A DNA stretch of 64,000 nucleotides from Cyclobacteriaceae bacterium (GTDB taxonomy: Bacteria; Bacteroidota; Bacteroidia; Cytophagales; Cyclobacteriaceae), in assembly GCA_016787665.1 (NCBI GenBank), contig JAEUUC010000010.1:248001-312000 (forward strand), given 5' to 3'. The notes under the pieces are model-generated. The model did no database searches, was not told where the DNA came from, and was given only the letters and a program-made list of their open reading frames with translations. The position numbers and the translations under genes were made by a program. Shown here piece after piece: positions 35,652 through 44,664 of the stretch. Every line of letters starts with the position of its first letter. The stretch's first letter is position 1.

Positions 35652-35659
35652 CAAAATTA
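35652..35659 (-). promoter_or_regulatory. Perfect TAnnTTTG element at the acyltransferase start
   Basis: On the minus strand it reads TAATTTTG, six bases before ATG 35645. It is only 14 bases from the element of the divergent S51 peptidase gene, so the two promoters are close to back to back. Confidence 0.5.
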
Positions 35660-35673
35660 GAGGATGTTTTGAT

Positions 35674-35681
35674 TACTTTTG
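35674..35681 (+). promoter_or_regulatory. Perfect TAnnTTTG element at the S51 peptidase start
   Basis: TACTTTTG ends 12 bases before ATG 35694. Its presence argues against starting the gene at the TTG codon at 35679, which lies inside it. Confidence 0.5.
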
Positions 35682-35693
35682 AGGACTGTGTCC

Positions 35694-36686
35694 ATGAGAA
35701 TTCTGTCGCCTGTCTTTCTTTTGGCAATTGCTCTAAGTTGCGAGCAACCGATCACCTGTTGTGGTCAGGCCGGTGCCAGCATTGGGCTGGTTGGAGATCC
35801 GGAAGATGTGACATCACCCACGGCTGGCGGCACCGTACTGATGGGCGGCAGCACCGATGTGGATGAAGCCATTCGATGGATGTTGCAGCGAAGCGGGGGA
35901 GGCGACTTCATAGTAATCCGCGCTTCGGGGTCTACAGGGTACAACGATTACATATTTGGGTTGGGTACCGTCAACTCGGTCGAAACACTGCTCATCAATA
36001 CTCGCGAAAAAGCGCTCCTGCCAGAGACCGGCAAACGTATTCGTGAAGCAGAAGCACTTTTCATTGCCGGTGGGGATCAGGCGAATTATGTGAAGTTCTG
36101 GGCTAACACCGAAGTATCGGCTGCCATTCAATACCTCTTAAACGAAAAAAAAGTACCGATTGGCGGCACCAGTGCCGGCTGTGCCATTCTCAGTGATTAC
36201 ATCTTCGATGCACAACAGGGAACGGTTACCTCATCGGAAGCACTGGCCAATCCGTATGTGCCGGCTGTGAGTCTGTCAAAGAGCTTTATCCAAATTCCCG
36301 CTCTTGCGAACGTCATAGCCGATCAACATTATACACAACGGGGCCGCGAAGGAAGGCACGTTGTCTTTATGGCTCGCCTTGAGAAAGATTTCGGAGTTAA
36401 CCAACCCCGTGGTATCGGAGTGGATGAGCAAACCGCTGTGTGTATTGCGCCTGATGGCCAGACCACCGTTTTTGGTATCGGTAAAGCATACTTCCTTCAA
36501 GGGAAAACGATGGCAGAAGATTGCAGCCCGGGTAAAAAACTTCATTGGCATCGGAATCAACAAGCCGTTCAGGTACACGTTGTTGCCGGCTCGCCCAGCG
36601 GCACCGAAGCATTCCCGGGTTCATCCTGGCCGTCTACCGGCACGTTTTGGTTTGTCGAGTCTGGTGTATTGAACAAAACTCCATGA
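35694..36686 (+). CDS. Cyanophycinase-like S51 family peptidase, probable lipoprotein
   Basis: A 330-residue protein. The first 15 residues (MRILSPVFLLAIALS) followed by Cys look like a lipoprotein signal. FIAGGDQANYV, GGTSAGCAILSDY (nucleophile Ser in Gly-Thr-Ser-Ala-Gly) and DQHYTQRGREGRH are the peptidase S51 blocks of cyanophycinase and dipeptidase E relatives. Cyanophycinases cut beta-Asp-Arg; related secreted enzymes may cut other isoaspartyl peptides. No cyanophycin synthetase is visible nearby. Its stop overlaps the start of the SDR gene by ATGA. Confidence 0.8.
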   Translation: MRILSPVFLLAIALSCEQPITCCGQAGASIGLVGDPEDVTSPTAGGTVLMGGSTDVDEAIRWMLQRSGGGDFIVIRASGSTGYNDYIFGLGTVNSVETLLINTREKALLPETGKRIREAEALFIAGGDQANYVKFWANTEVSAAIQYLLNEKKVPIGGTSAGCAILSDYIFDAQQGTVTSSEALANPYVPAVSLSKSFIQIPALANVIADQHYTQRGREGRHVVFMARLEKDFGVNQPRGIGVDEQTAVCIAPDGQTTVFGIGKAYFLQGKTMAEDCSPGKKLHWHRNQQAVQVHVVAGSPSGTEAFPGSSWPSTGTFWFVESGVLNKTP

Positions 36687-37489
36687 AAGATAAGGTGATT
36701 GTGATAACCGGGGGATCTTCCGGGATAGGCCGGGCACTGGCTGAAAAGTTCGGCCGTGAAGGCGGGCGCATTTTGATTACCGGAAGAAACGCTACCGAGC
36801 TTGACACGGCTGTGGCCGAGTTGCAGCAAAAAGGGATCACGGTGGCGGGATTTCGGGCCGATGTAAGCCAGGAAGAAGACAACCAAAAAATGGCGGACGA
36901 AGCCGTCCGTTTATATGGAACAATTGACGTGTTAGTCAACAACGCAGGTATTTCCATGCGTGCGCTTTTCAGTGAGGTGGATCTGGCGGTTATCAAAAAA
37001 GTAATGGATATCAACTTCTTTGGCGTGCTTTATGCCACCAAGTACTGCCTGCCCTACATCCAGCAAAATAAAGGCTCCGTGGTGGGTATCTCGTCTATAG
37101 CCGGGTTCCGGGGCTTGCCCGGAAGGGCCGGCTACTCAGCCTCCAAATTTGCGCTCAATGGCTTTTTGGAGGTGCTTCGCACCGAGCATTTGAAAACCGG
37201 TGTCCACGTACTCACGGCCTGTCCGGGCTTCACCGCCTCCAATATTCGCAAACGCTCATTAACAAAATCCGGAGCCCAGCAGGGGGAGTCGCCCCGGGCG
37301 GAAGAGAAAATGATGACCGCTGAGGAGTGCGCGGATCATATTTACCGGGCCGTGGTTAAGCGAAAGAATTTTCTAATCCTAACCACACAGGGCAAACTGG
37401 CGGTGTGGCTGAACAAGTGGTGGCCCTCCCTCGCTGACCAGATGGTGTACAAGGTGATGGCAAAAGAGCAAAATGCACCGATTGGTTGA
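36683..37489 (+). CDS. SDR family oxidoreductase
   Basis: A 268-residue classical short-chain dehydrogenase. TGGSSGIGRAL binds the dinucleotide, NNAGI follows, and the catalytic Ser and Tyr-x3-Lys are in SSIAGF and GYSASKFAL. The C-terminal tail (TQGKLAVWLNKWWPSLADQMV) is hydrophobic and resembles DHRS7-like or ketoreductase-like members that sit at membranes. ATG 36683 overlaps the preceding stop by four bases. The substrate is unknown. The stop is directly followed by the stop of the convergent DUF3857 gene. Confidence 0.87.
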   Translation: MKDKVIVITGGSSGIGRALAEKFGREGGRILITGRNATELDTAVAELQQKGITVAGFRADVSQEEDNQKMADEAVRLYGTIDVLVNNAGISMRALFSEVDLAVIKKVMDINFFGVLYATKYCLPYIQQNKGSVVGISSIAGFRGLPGRAGYSASKFALNGFLEVLRTEHLKTGVHVLTACPGFTASNIRKRSLTKSGAQQGESPRAEEKMMTAEECADHIYRAVVKRKNFLILTTQGKLAVWLNKWWPSLADQMVYKVMAKEQNAPIG

Positions 37490-39400
37490 TCAGGTCTTGT
37501 TGACGAAGACCATCTTCGTATTGTCTGCTTTCGAGATGCTCTTAAAAAACTCTACTAACTCCGAATAAGACTCAGGCGGGAACTCACCGTCCAGCATTTT
37601 CAATCTCCGTATGTAGTAAACCGTGTTATTCTCAACCTTATAGTCGGCCCAGTATTCGCCAAACCTTGTCTTTATCGAAACAGTAGTTGGCACAAACTCC
37701 GGATGAAACGTTTGGGGCACTTTAACTACTATTGTATCAGTGTCTACGTAGGCCGCGTTTCTAACTACGGGGTTTTTTCGGACTTCCAGTTTCTCTGGAA
37801 CATGGGCAAATCGCCCAAAAATGTTGGGCGTAATGAAAAGCCGTTTACCATTTATGGTGGCCGCTTTACGAAGCTCTATGTCAGCCAAAACCGTGGAGGT
37901 GGGAATTTCCGACTTCTTTGCTGACATGGAAAAACTCTTGACCGTAAAGCTTGGGAAATCAATGGCTCGCTCAAGCCACTTCTTTTGTTCAGTGGTCTGA
38001 CTAGATGCCATTAATGCATCCAATCCGCCATTCTCCGTTTGTGTACCTGAGAAGTTCATCATCATTGCCACCTGTGCATCACCAGTTGGTTGGAGATCAA
38101 CTTTGGCTACCCGAATCTGCTGATTGGCATCGGCAGCATAGTGGGGCGTCCTTACTAATTTACCACCCTCTTCGGTTATCATCAGGGCATAACGATTAGA
38201 GGTAAAATCTCCAAGGAAGCCGAACGGTGCAATTTGACTTGTACACTCAAGCCATACCGTGTCTTTCTTTTGTGGTACGGCTACAATGATGTGATTGAAA
38301 TAATCTACCGGGAAATCGGGCGAAAGGTGCTTCATGCCATCGCCTCCGAAAACCCAACAGTAGTATCCCTTAATGCCAACCTCTTTCAACAAGGCAACCA
38401 TATAGTTGGACAAGGCCTTACAATCACCATAACCTACCTCATCCACGGTTTTGGCATCGAACGGTTGAAGACCTCCAATGCCCAATTGAATGCTTACGTA
38501 ACGGGTCTTGCTTTGCATAAATTCATACAGCACGCGTATCTTCTCCCGGTCATTGGTAAGGTTTGCCGTCATTTGTCTAACCTTCGATCGGGTCGCCTCC
38601 GGTAGCACATCCCGACCCGCATTCAACTGCAGTTGCCACTGCCCTATACTTTGCCAGCTATTCATCGACCCGGCATAGCCATCGTATTCAAAGTCGGCTG
38701 GAGCAAGCGCGACATTTGGTACTACGCGATTTACCTCAGGTGCATAACGTTCAAATTTGTCGGGCTTTACATTTGAAAACTTCCAGGATAATGCTTCAAG
38801 ATCCTTTCCAGCCGCGGCCCTTTCGGGCTCAGGGCATCGAAATGCCTTATAGCGAGGTTTGAGCAGAACCGGGTAAGAAATTTGATAACTCAATTGTTCG
38901 GCTGACACTTCATCATCTTCGTACAAATAAAAACCCGGAATTGAGTAAAGTAGTTTGCTTGTTACTTGGTATTCGATTTCAACCGTATACGGGTAGTAAT
39001 CCTGCCGAAGGTCCACAATCTTGATTCGATTGTCCTCATACAGGCTATATCCGCTGGTGCTTGAGCGATCGATGATATCGCTGTTCTTCACTTTCTTAAC
39101 CTGCTTACCCAAAGCATCATAGACGGCTCCCTCGACAAAATCAATGGTGCGCTCTTTGTCGTAACCAATAACGAAAACGCCATGGTCCTTACCCTGGCTG
39201 TTGAGAACGGTAATAACTCTTTTGAACCGATAACGAGACTTTGATTTTGACACAATCTGGAAATCCTGTTCCTGAAGCCGGACAACTGCGTACATGCCCT
39301 CTGTTAACTCCGCTGGTATAGCTCCAACCGGGTATTTGACTTCTGCAGCCCCAGCAGCATACGCCAGCAACACGCTGATTAAAAGAAAACGAAATCTCAT
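37490..39400 (-). CDS. DUF3857/transglutaminase-like secreted protein with intact Cys-His
   Basis: A 636-residue secreted protein (signal peptide about 1-19, AYAAGAAE). Residues about 50-200 form the DUF3857 beta domain (RVITVLNSQGKDHG, IEYQVTSKLLYSIPGFYL). The transglutaminase-like core follows, with Cys327 in GYGDCKALSNYM and His370 in FNHIIVAV; the third position is WLECT, where Glu replaces the usual Asp. A C-terminal beta domain completes it. It is the last of three tandem paralogues, overlapping the previous one by ATGA. This is the only one of the three that could be catalytic. Confidence 0.8.
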   Translation of the reverse strand: MRFRFLLISVLLAYAAGAAEVKYPVGAIPAELTEGMYAVVRLQEQDFQIVSKSKSRYRFKRVITVLNSQGKDHGVFVIGYDKERTIDFVEGAVYDALGKQVKKVKNSDIIDRSSTSGYSLYEDNRIKIVDLRQDYYPYTVEIEYQVTSKLLYSIPGFYLYEDDEVSAEQLSYQISYPVLLKPRYKAFRCPEPERAAAGKDLEALSWKFSNVKPDKFERYAPEVNRVVPNVALAPADFEYDGYAGSMNSWQSIGQWQLQLNAGRDVLPEATRSKVRQMTANLTNDREKIRVLYEFMQSKTRYVSIQLGIGGLQPFDAKTVDEVGYGDCKALSNYMVALLKEVGIKGYYCWVFGGDGMKHLSPDFPVDYFNHIIVAVPQKKDTVWLECTSQIAPFGFLGDFTSNRYALMITEEGGKLVRTPHYAADANQQIRVAKVDLQPTGDAQVAMMMNFSGTQTENGGLDALMASSQTTEQKKWLERAIDFPSFTVKSFSMSAKKSEIPTSTVLADIELRKAATINGKRLFITPNIFGRFAHVPEKLEVRKNPVVRNAAYVDTDTIVVKVPQTFHPEFVPTTVSIKTRFGEYWADYKVENNTVYYIRRLKMLDGEFPPESYSELVEFFKSISKADNTKMVFVNKT

Positions 39401-41289
39401 AATTTCTTTTTTAATACCACTTGCTCAGCCTGTTTAGCTACCACCTGAGTATAAAATTCGCGGAGTGCCGGATATTCCTCCTGAAGAAATTTTGCTTTAT
39501 TGATGATAAACTGACAGGTAATTGAAATCGTTTGCCCACTCTGGCTAGTCGAGTAATTTAGGCGGCCACTGTTGTTCGGCAGAGCAAGTGCTTTGCTTTG
39601 CGGAAGCTCTTCTACCTCATAATCCTCCGGCACAACAAACTTTGAAATGATGATATTTTCAAAAGGTGTTCCAAAATCAACCGGGTACTCACGTGTCTCC
39701 GACTTGAAGGGATTATCTTCCTGCGTTCCATACATCAGTGGGTTGAAGTAGACTCGATCCCCCGCATCCTGAATGTGGTCATTGACGACAATCTCATGCG
39801 CTTCTTCAAAAGGCAAAGCCGATTCATCCTTGTTTTTGTAAGCGCTGTTCTTGATTTCCCAAGATTTGCCTGCAAACAGACTCTTTGCATGGTCATGCTC
39901 GCCCTTGCCCATCACACTGGTTCGGCCCACCGAGGCCGCCAAGCCATCACGGGCAATCTTCAGGCTGCCTGACAAAGCCCCCCCTTGCTCAATTGACACT
40001 GTTGTGGTAACGGAGAGTCTTGACCGGGCTGCTTGCACGGTAACCCATTCAGGCGCATCTGAAATTACGAGACCCACCCCATTTAAGCATCTCAAGGGCA
40101 GAGACTTCATTGGCAACTTACGATCAGTGGCATCTAGAAAAATCGGCTTGTCCCCTAATTTTACGAGGCACAACAAATCATTAAATTGGCTAAGCATCGG
40201 AACAAAGGCACGGACTGCCCCATTACTGCGGTCGCTGATAGCCACCGGGTAAGCCGTGAGCCCGGCCTTCTGAAGAAGAGTAACCAACAGAAGATTGATT
40301 TCAGACGAGCTTCCTTTACCCTCATCAATGACTTTTTTGAACGGATGATCCGGAATAACGTCTGTGTATTCATTCCATTCAATGGTCCTCTTCACATAGT
40401 CATACAGTTTTTCCAATATCTTTTGCTGATCTTTTTCCTCACCCACCTGCTCCTCCACAACCTTTTTTAGAAACCCTGACGTTCTCATTTGGCCCCCAAA
40501 ATCCACATTATTCATTAAGCCATTTGTCACATAGCCCCAGCCCTTTAGTACACGTACTACACCCGTGCCTGGGAACATATACTCCTCCAAATAAAAATCT
40601 ACTCGTGATACGAAGTCATCCTCGGTCGTCAGGAACGGCTCCTCATGAAATGCCGGCACATCTTTCATCGTCCAGGTTGTGCGATCGCGGCCATCTTTAC
40701 GCTGAGGCTGGAGATACCCAATAACATCACTTCGAAAAGTAAAATTCGATGGGAATCGGGTATCATACTCGGACTCCAGTACCGGAATGTCATACTGAAA
40801 TTGCCAGGGAGGAATCCAGGATGCATCCGATCGAATGGTGTAGCTGTACTCAATTACGGAACCCGCCTTCACATTGGGAACAGCAAACTTGACCTCCTCG
40901 CGGTATCGGTTTATCTTCGTTTTAAAAACTGCGTCCTCACTCATCTTGCTTTCAACCACTTTTCCATTTTCGAGATTGTAAGCCGATGCCCTTATCTTCG
41001 AAATAGTGCTTGAGCCGCGACTGAGCTGAATGGTCATGTTGGCCCACTGATCCACTTCGGTCTGGTCAAAAAACTTTATTCGTACGTGCCGCTTCATGAT
41101 TACCTCAAGTTGATCATTAAGCTCAACATCTCCTCGGTTGAATATAACCACAGCTTTAGCTGATGGATCTCTTTCATACGATTGCATAGTCAATTCACTC
41201 TCCGATATCTTCCCAAAATCGTAGGAAATTTGTGACCGGCCATCGTGTGCCAATACCAAAAGGCTCACGCCAATAATGAGATATTTCAT
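39397..41289 (-). CDS. DUF3857/transglutaminase-like protein, catalytic residues lost
   Basis: A 630-residue secreted protein (signal peptide about 1-20) paralogous to the next upstream gene. The DUF3857 part includes MKRHVRIKFFDQTEVDQW and VPNVKAGSVIEYSY. In the transglutaminase-like core the position of the catalytic Cys is Ser328 (GKGSSSEINLLL) and that of the His is Asp371 (FNDLLCLV), while FLDATD keeps the Asp. It is therefore probably a non-catalytic relative with a binding or structural role. Its stop overlaps the start of the next gene by four bases. Confidence 0.78.
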   Translation of the reverse strand: MKYLIIGVSLLVLAHDGRSQISYDFGKISESELTMQSYERDPSAKAVVIFNRGDVELNDQLEVIMKRHVRIKFFDQTEVDQWANMTIQLSRGSSTISKIRASAYNLENGKVVESKMSEDAVFKTKINRYREEVKFAVPNVKAGSVIEYSYTIRSDASWIPPWQFQYDIPVLESEYDTRFPSNFTFRSDVIGYLQPQRKDGRDRTTWTMKDVPAFHEEPFLTTEDDFVSRVDFYLEEYMFPGTGVVRVLKGWGYVTNGLMNNVDFGGQMRTSGFLKKVVEEQVGEEKDQQKILEKLYDYVKRTIEWNEYTDVIPDHPFKKVIDEGKGSSSEINLLLVTLLQKAGLTAYPVAISDRSNGAVRAFVPMLSQFNDLLCLVKLGDKPIFLDATDRKLPMKSLPLRCLNGVGLVISDAPEWVTVQAARSRLSVTTTVSIEQGGALSGSLKIARDGLAASVGRTSVMGKGEHDHAKSLFAGKSWEIKNSAYKNKDESALPFEEAHEIVVNDHIQDAGDRVYFNPLMYGTQEDNPFKSETREYPVDFGTPFENIIISKFVVPEDYEVEELPQSKALALPNNSGRLNYSTSQSGQTISITCQFIINKAKFLQEEYPALREFYTQVVAKQAEQVVLKKKL

Positions 41290-41362
41290 TCAAATCAAGG
41301 AATGTCATTTAAAGATACGTTGGAACTACTATTGCGCGCAAAAAATCTTGCCCAGAAAATGT

Positions 41363-43240
41363 TTACATCCTCTTTTTAAGCACAATCTGCTCACTTTGCT
41401 TTGCCACTACCTGCGCATAGAAATCGCGTAACGATAAATAGTCTTCCGGTGAAAAGAGTGTCCTGTTCATCACAAACTGGCAGGTAACGGTCACCAGCCC
41501 ATTTACCACACTAACTGAATACGAGAACTTTCCTGCATTATCAGCGAGAGCAATAACTTTTGTCTGAGGGAGGTCCTCGATTTCGTACCCGGCTGGTATC
41601 GCAACACGCGACACTAAAATATTCTCGAATGGATACTTCAGATCTATCGGGAAAACACGAACGGCCTCCTTAAACGGATTATCCTCTTGAATTCCATAAG
41701 ATAGTGGATTGAAGTAGATTCGGTCGCCTGCATTTTGCACGTGGTCAGAGATACTTAAAACACACTCCAGTTCAAGCGGAGTTGGATCTTTGATGTTTTT
41801 GAACGCCCAGGCATTGACTTGCCATGGCTTCCCCTGAGAAATCGAGTTTACATAGTCACGTTCTCCCATTTGGGCAATCAATCTCTTCGCCTGCGCTCCA
41901 AGAATGCCATCCCGCACGACCTTCATTTGCTCCTCAAGAACTCCCTCGCTCGAAACAGTAACCTGGGTGGTGACGGCCAGTCGTGCCCTGGGTGCCTCTA
42001 CTACCAGCCATTCGCTTGCGGTTTCAGAAATTACGAGGCCTAATCCGTTTAGGCATCGTTCCGGAACAAACCGAGAAGTCATCAAACCATCTGTGGCATC
42101 AAGGAAAATTCTTTTTCCGTCAATCTTAACCAATCCGATTAGGTCGTTTAGCTGGGACCGACTTGGTAAGTGGTGTTTGATGGGGCCCCGATTGCGAGTT
42201 CGTATCGCTACGGGTGTGGCATCAAAACCAGCCTTCTGCAAAAGAGCAACTAAGAGTAAGTTAACTTCAGCCGAAGTGCCAGTCCCCTCGGCAAGAACCT
42301 TCGAAAAATCTCGCGTGGGTATTACTTCTGTCTTGCCGTTCCAAACAATTGATTTTTTTACATAGTTACAAAGTCGATCAATCTTGTCATTAGGATTGGT
42401 GATGCCATTCATATTGGCTTCCACATACTTCTTTAGATATCCCGAACCTCGCAGTTGTCCGCCAAAATCAGGACTCTGAATGAATTCCCCGACAATGCGT
42501 CCCCATGTGGTAAGATTATAGTTGGAATAGAAGTTAACTTGACCTATGAATTCGTCACCATCGGGCATGAACGGCTCTTCGCGATAGGCGGGGACTTTTT
42601 CGATGGACCAGTTTTGAATCATCCCGTTTGACGACTCGCTTTTCTGCGGTTTCAACATGCCAATAATTTCCTCTGTATAAGAGGACTTCCCCGTAGACTT
42701 GATTCGGTAGGAAGAGCGTTGAACTGGGAGCGTTTGCTGGAAGCTCCAAGTTGGCAGAAACAGGGCGTCATAGCGAACAGAATAAAACAAATCAACCACG
42801 GTTCCAGCCTTCACACTCGGAATCGCAAATCTCACCTCTGTCCACTCTTTACTTATTCGGGTTTTAAACATTCCCTCATCGCTCATCACTGACTTGATTA
42901 TCTGATCATTTTCCAGGTTACACGCAATCCCCTTTACTTTCGTAACTGTTCCCAGTTCATTTACCTTGATTTTTAAATTTGTCCATTCCTTGACTTCAGA
43001 TTGGTTGAAGAATTTGATCCGCATATGTTCCTCAAATAAAACACCCAACCGAGGGTCAACCAGAACATCGGATCGGCTAAACAGAATGACGGCCCCTGCA
43101 GTAGTGTCCGATTCGTAACGAGACATTTTTAGCTCGCCCATTGATATTTCACCAAACTCTTCCGAGGGAATTTGGGCTGAGACGAGGCAGCAGCAAAAAC
43201 AATTCGTAACCAGAAAAAGCCAGCCCGAACGTATATGCAT
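41363..43240 (-). CDS. DUF3857/transglutaminase-like protein, catalytic residues lost (second copy)
   Basis: A 625-residue secreted protein, clearly paralogous to the 39397-41289 product over its whole length (HMRIKFFNQSEVKEW, IPSVKAGTVVDLFYSV). The core has Ser323 (GTGTSAEVNLLL) for the Cys and Asp for the His (LNDLIGLV), while FLDATDG is kept. The frame is open to 43513, but that part is the reverse strand of radA; the signal peptide starts at ATG 43240 (MHIRSGWLFLVTNCFCCCLVSAQ). It is the first gene of the tandem set, 73 bases before the second. Confidence 0.78.
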   Translation of the reverse strand: MHIRSGWLFLVTNCFCCCLVSAQIPSEEFGEISMGELKMSRYESDTTAGAVILFSRSDVLVDPRLGVLFEEHMRIKFFNQSEVKEWTNLKIKVNELGTVTKVKGIACNLENDQIIKSVMSDEGMFKTRISKEWTEVRFAIPSVKAGTVVDLFYSVRYDALFLPTWSFQQTLPVQRSSYRIKSTGKSSYTEEIIGMLKPQKSESSNGMIQNWSIEKVPAYREEPFMPDGDEFIGQVNFYSNYNLTTWGRIVGEFIQSPDFGGQLRGSGYLKKYVEANMNGITNPNDKIDRLCNYVKKSIVWNGKTEVIPTRDFSKVLAEGTGTSAEVNLLLVALLQKAGFDATPVAIRTRNRGPIKHHLPSRSQLNDLIGLVKIDGKRIFLDATDGLMTSRFVPERCLNGLGLVISETASEWLVVEAPRARLAVTTQVTVSSEGVLEEQMKVVRDGILGAQAKRLIAQMGERDYVNSISQGKPWQVNAWAFKNIKDPTPLELECVLSISDHVQNAGDRIYFNPLSYGIQEDNPFKEAVRVFPIDLKYPFENILVSRVAIPAGYEIEDLPQTKVIALADNAGKFSYSVSVVNGLVTVTCQFVMNRTLFSPEDYLSLRDFYAQVVAKQSEQIVLKKRM

Positions 43241-43284
43241 AACAACTGTTTGAGACTCCCCAAAATTGCCGACTTTGCGTAAAA

Positions 43285-44664
43285 ATGTCCAAACTAAAGA
43301 AACTCTTTTTTTGCCAATCCTGTGGCTACGAGTCGGCCAAGTGGCTGGGGAAATGTCCTTCATGCAACGCGTGGAACAGTTTCGTTGAAGAGGTGGTGAC
43401 CAAAACCGAAACGAACAAGAACGAATGGCGCAACGAGGGCCAGCCAACCAAAACGCTAACACCCAAAACGCTGGCCGAAATTGAATCCGGGCACGAGCAA
43501 CGCATTCCCACACCGGACCACGAGCTTAATCGCGTGCTGGGGGGCGGACTGGTCCCCGGCTCGCTGGTGCTCATCGGGGGCGAACCGGGAATCGGAAAAT
43601 CGACTTTAATGCTGCAACTGGGGTTGCAATTACCCGCAGCAAAAACATTATACGTCTCAGGCGAAGAAAGTGATCAGCAAATCAAAATGAGGGCGCAGCG
43701 CATCGCGGGAAACCAGACGACCCCAGGATTTCTTATCCTCACGGAAACGAACACCCGTAACATTTTTTCGGCCATTGTATCGGCTCAACCGGATATCGTG
43801 ATCATTGACTCCATTCAAACATTGTATTCTCCACTGTTGGATTCAGTGGCGGGCAGCATCGGGCAGGTGCGGCAATGTGCGGGTGAGCTTATGAAGTTTG
43901 CCAAGGAGACCCACACACCTGTACTGTTAGTGGGGCACATCACCAAAGATGGTTCACTGGCCGGCCCCAAAGTGCTGGAGCACATGGTCGACACGGTTTT
44001 GCAGTTTGAGGGCGATCAACATCTGGCCTATCGCATTTTGCGTACCACCAAAAATCGATTTGGATCTACGTCTGAGATCGGTATTTATGAAATGCGGGGC
44101 AACGGTCTGCGCGAAGTATCAAATCCATCTGAGATATTGATTTCACAAAAAGACGGACCTCTTAGCGGAGCCACCATTGGGGCAACCATTGAAGGTAATC
44201 GCCCGCTGTTGATTGAGATTCAGTCGCTGGTGAGCCCGGCCTCGTACGGCACGCCACAGCGAACGCCCACCGGATTTGATCAAAAGCGATTGAACATGTT
44301 GCTGGCGGTGCTGGAAAAGCGATGTGGATTCAGAATGGGCACACAGGATGTCTTCATCAACATGGCCGGAGGCATTTACGTGGAAGACCCCGCCATTGAT
44401 CTGGCGCTATGTGTATCCATTATTTCATCCATGGAAGAAATTCCCATTGATGAAAAAATATGTTTTGCGGCCGAAATCGGATTGGGTGGCGAACTGCGCG
44501 CGGTGAATCGCATTGAACAGCGAATCTCAGAAGCTGAAAAACTTGGCTTTCGCGAAATCTATATTTCCAAGTTCAACCAAAAATCGGTTGATAGTAAGAA
44601 ATCGAAAATTCAGGTGAAGGGGTTCGGGAAACTGAAGGATGTTTTTGAAGATTTGTTTGGGTAA
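43285..44664 (+). CDS. radA: DNA repair protein RadA (Sms)
   Basis: A 459-residue DnaB-like branch-migration ATPase. The C4 zinc finger is CQSCGYESAKWLGKCPSC (9-26). Walker A is GGEPGIGKSTL, the RadA-specific motif KNRFGS follows, and the C-terminal half is Lon-protease-like (GGIYVEDPAIDLALCVSI, no Ser-Lys protease pair expected). The length is normal. The last 55 bases overlap the 3' end of the convergent PLP gene. Confidence 0.94.
   Translation: MSKLKKLFFCQSCGYESAKWLGKCPSCNAWNSFVEEVVTKTETNKNEWRNEGQPTKTLTPKTLAEIESGHEQRIPTPDHELNRVLGGGLVPGSLVLIGGEPGIGKSTLMLQLGLQLPAAKTLYVSGEESDQQIKMRAQRIAGNQTTPGFLILTETNTRNIFSAIVSAQPDIVIIDSIQTLYSPLLDSVAGSIGQVRQCAGELMKFAKETHTPVLLVGHITKDGSLAGPKVLEHMVDTVLQFEGDQHLAYRILRTTKNRFGSTSEIGIYEMRGNGLREVSNPSEILISQKDGPLSGATIGATIEGNRPLLIEIQSLVSPASYGTPQRTPTGFDQKRLNMLLAVLEKRCGFRMGTQDVFINMAGGIYVEDPAIDLALCVSIISSMEEIPIDEKICFAAEIGLGGELRAVNRIEQRISEAEKLGFREIYISKFNQKSVDSKKSKIQVKGFGKLKDVFEDLFG

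Noticed and set aside
43241..43513. Upstream extension of the first DUF3857 gene to 43513
   Set aside because: The added 91 codons are the reverse strand of radA and come before a clear signal peptide starting at 43240.
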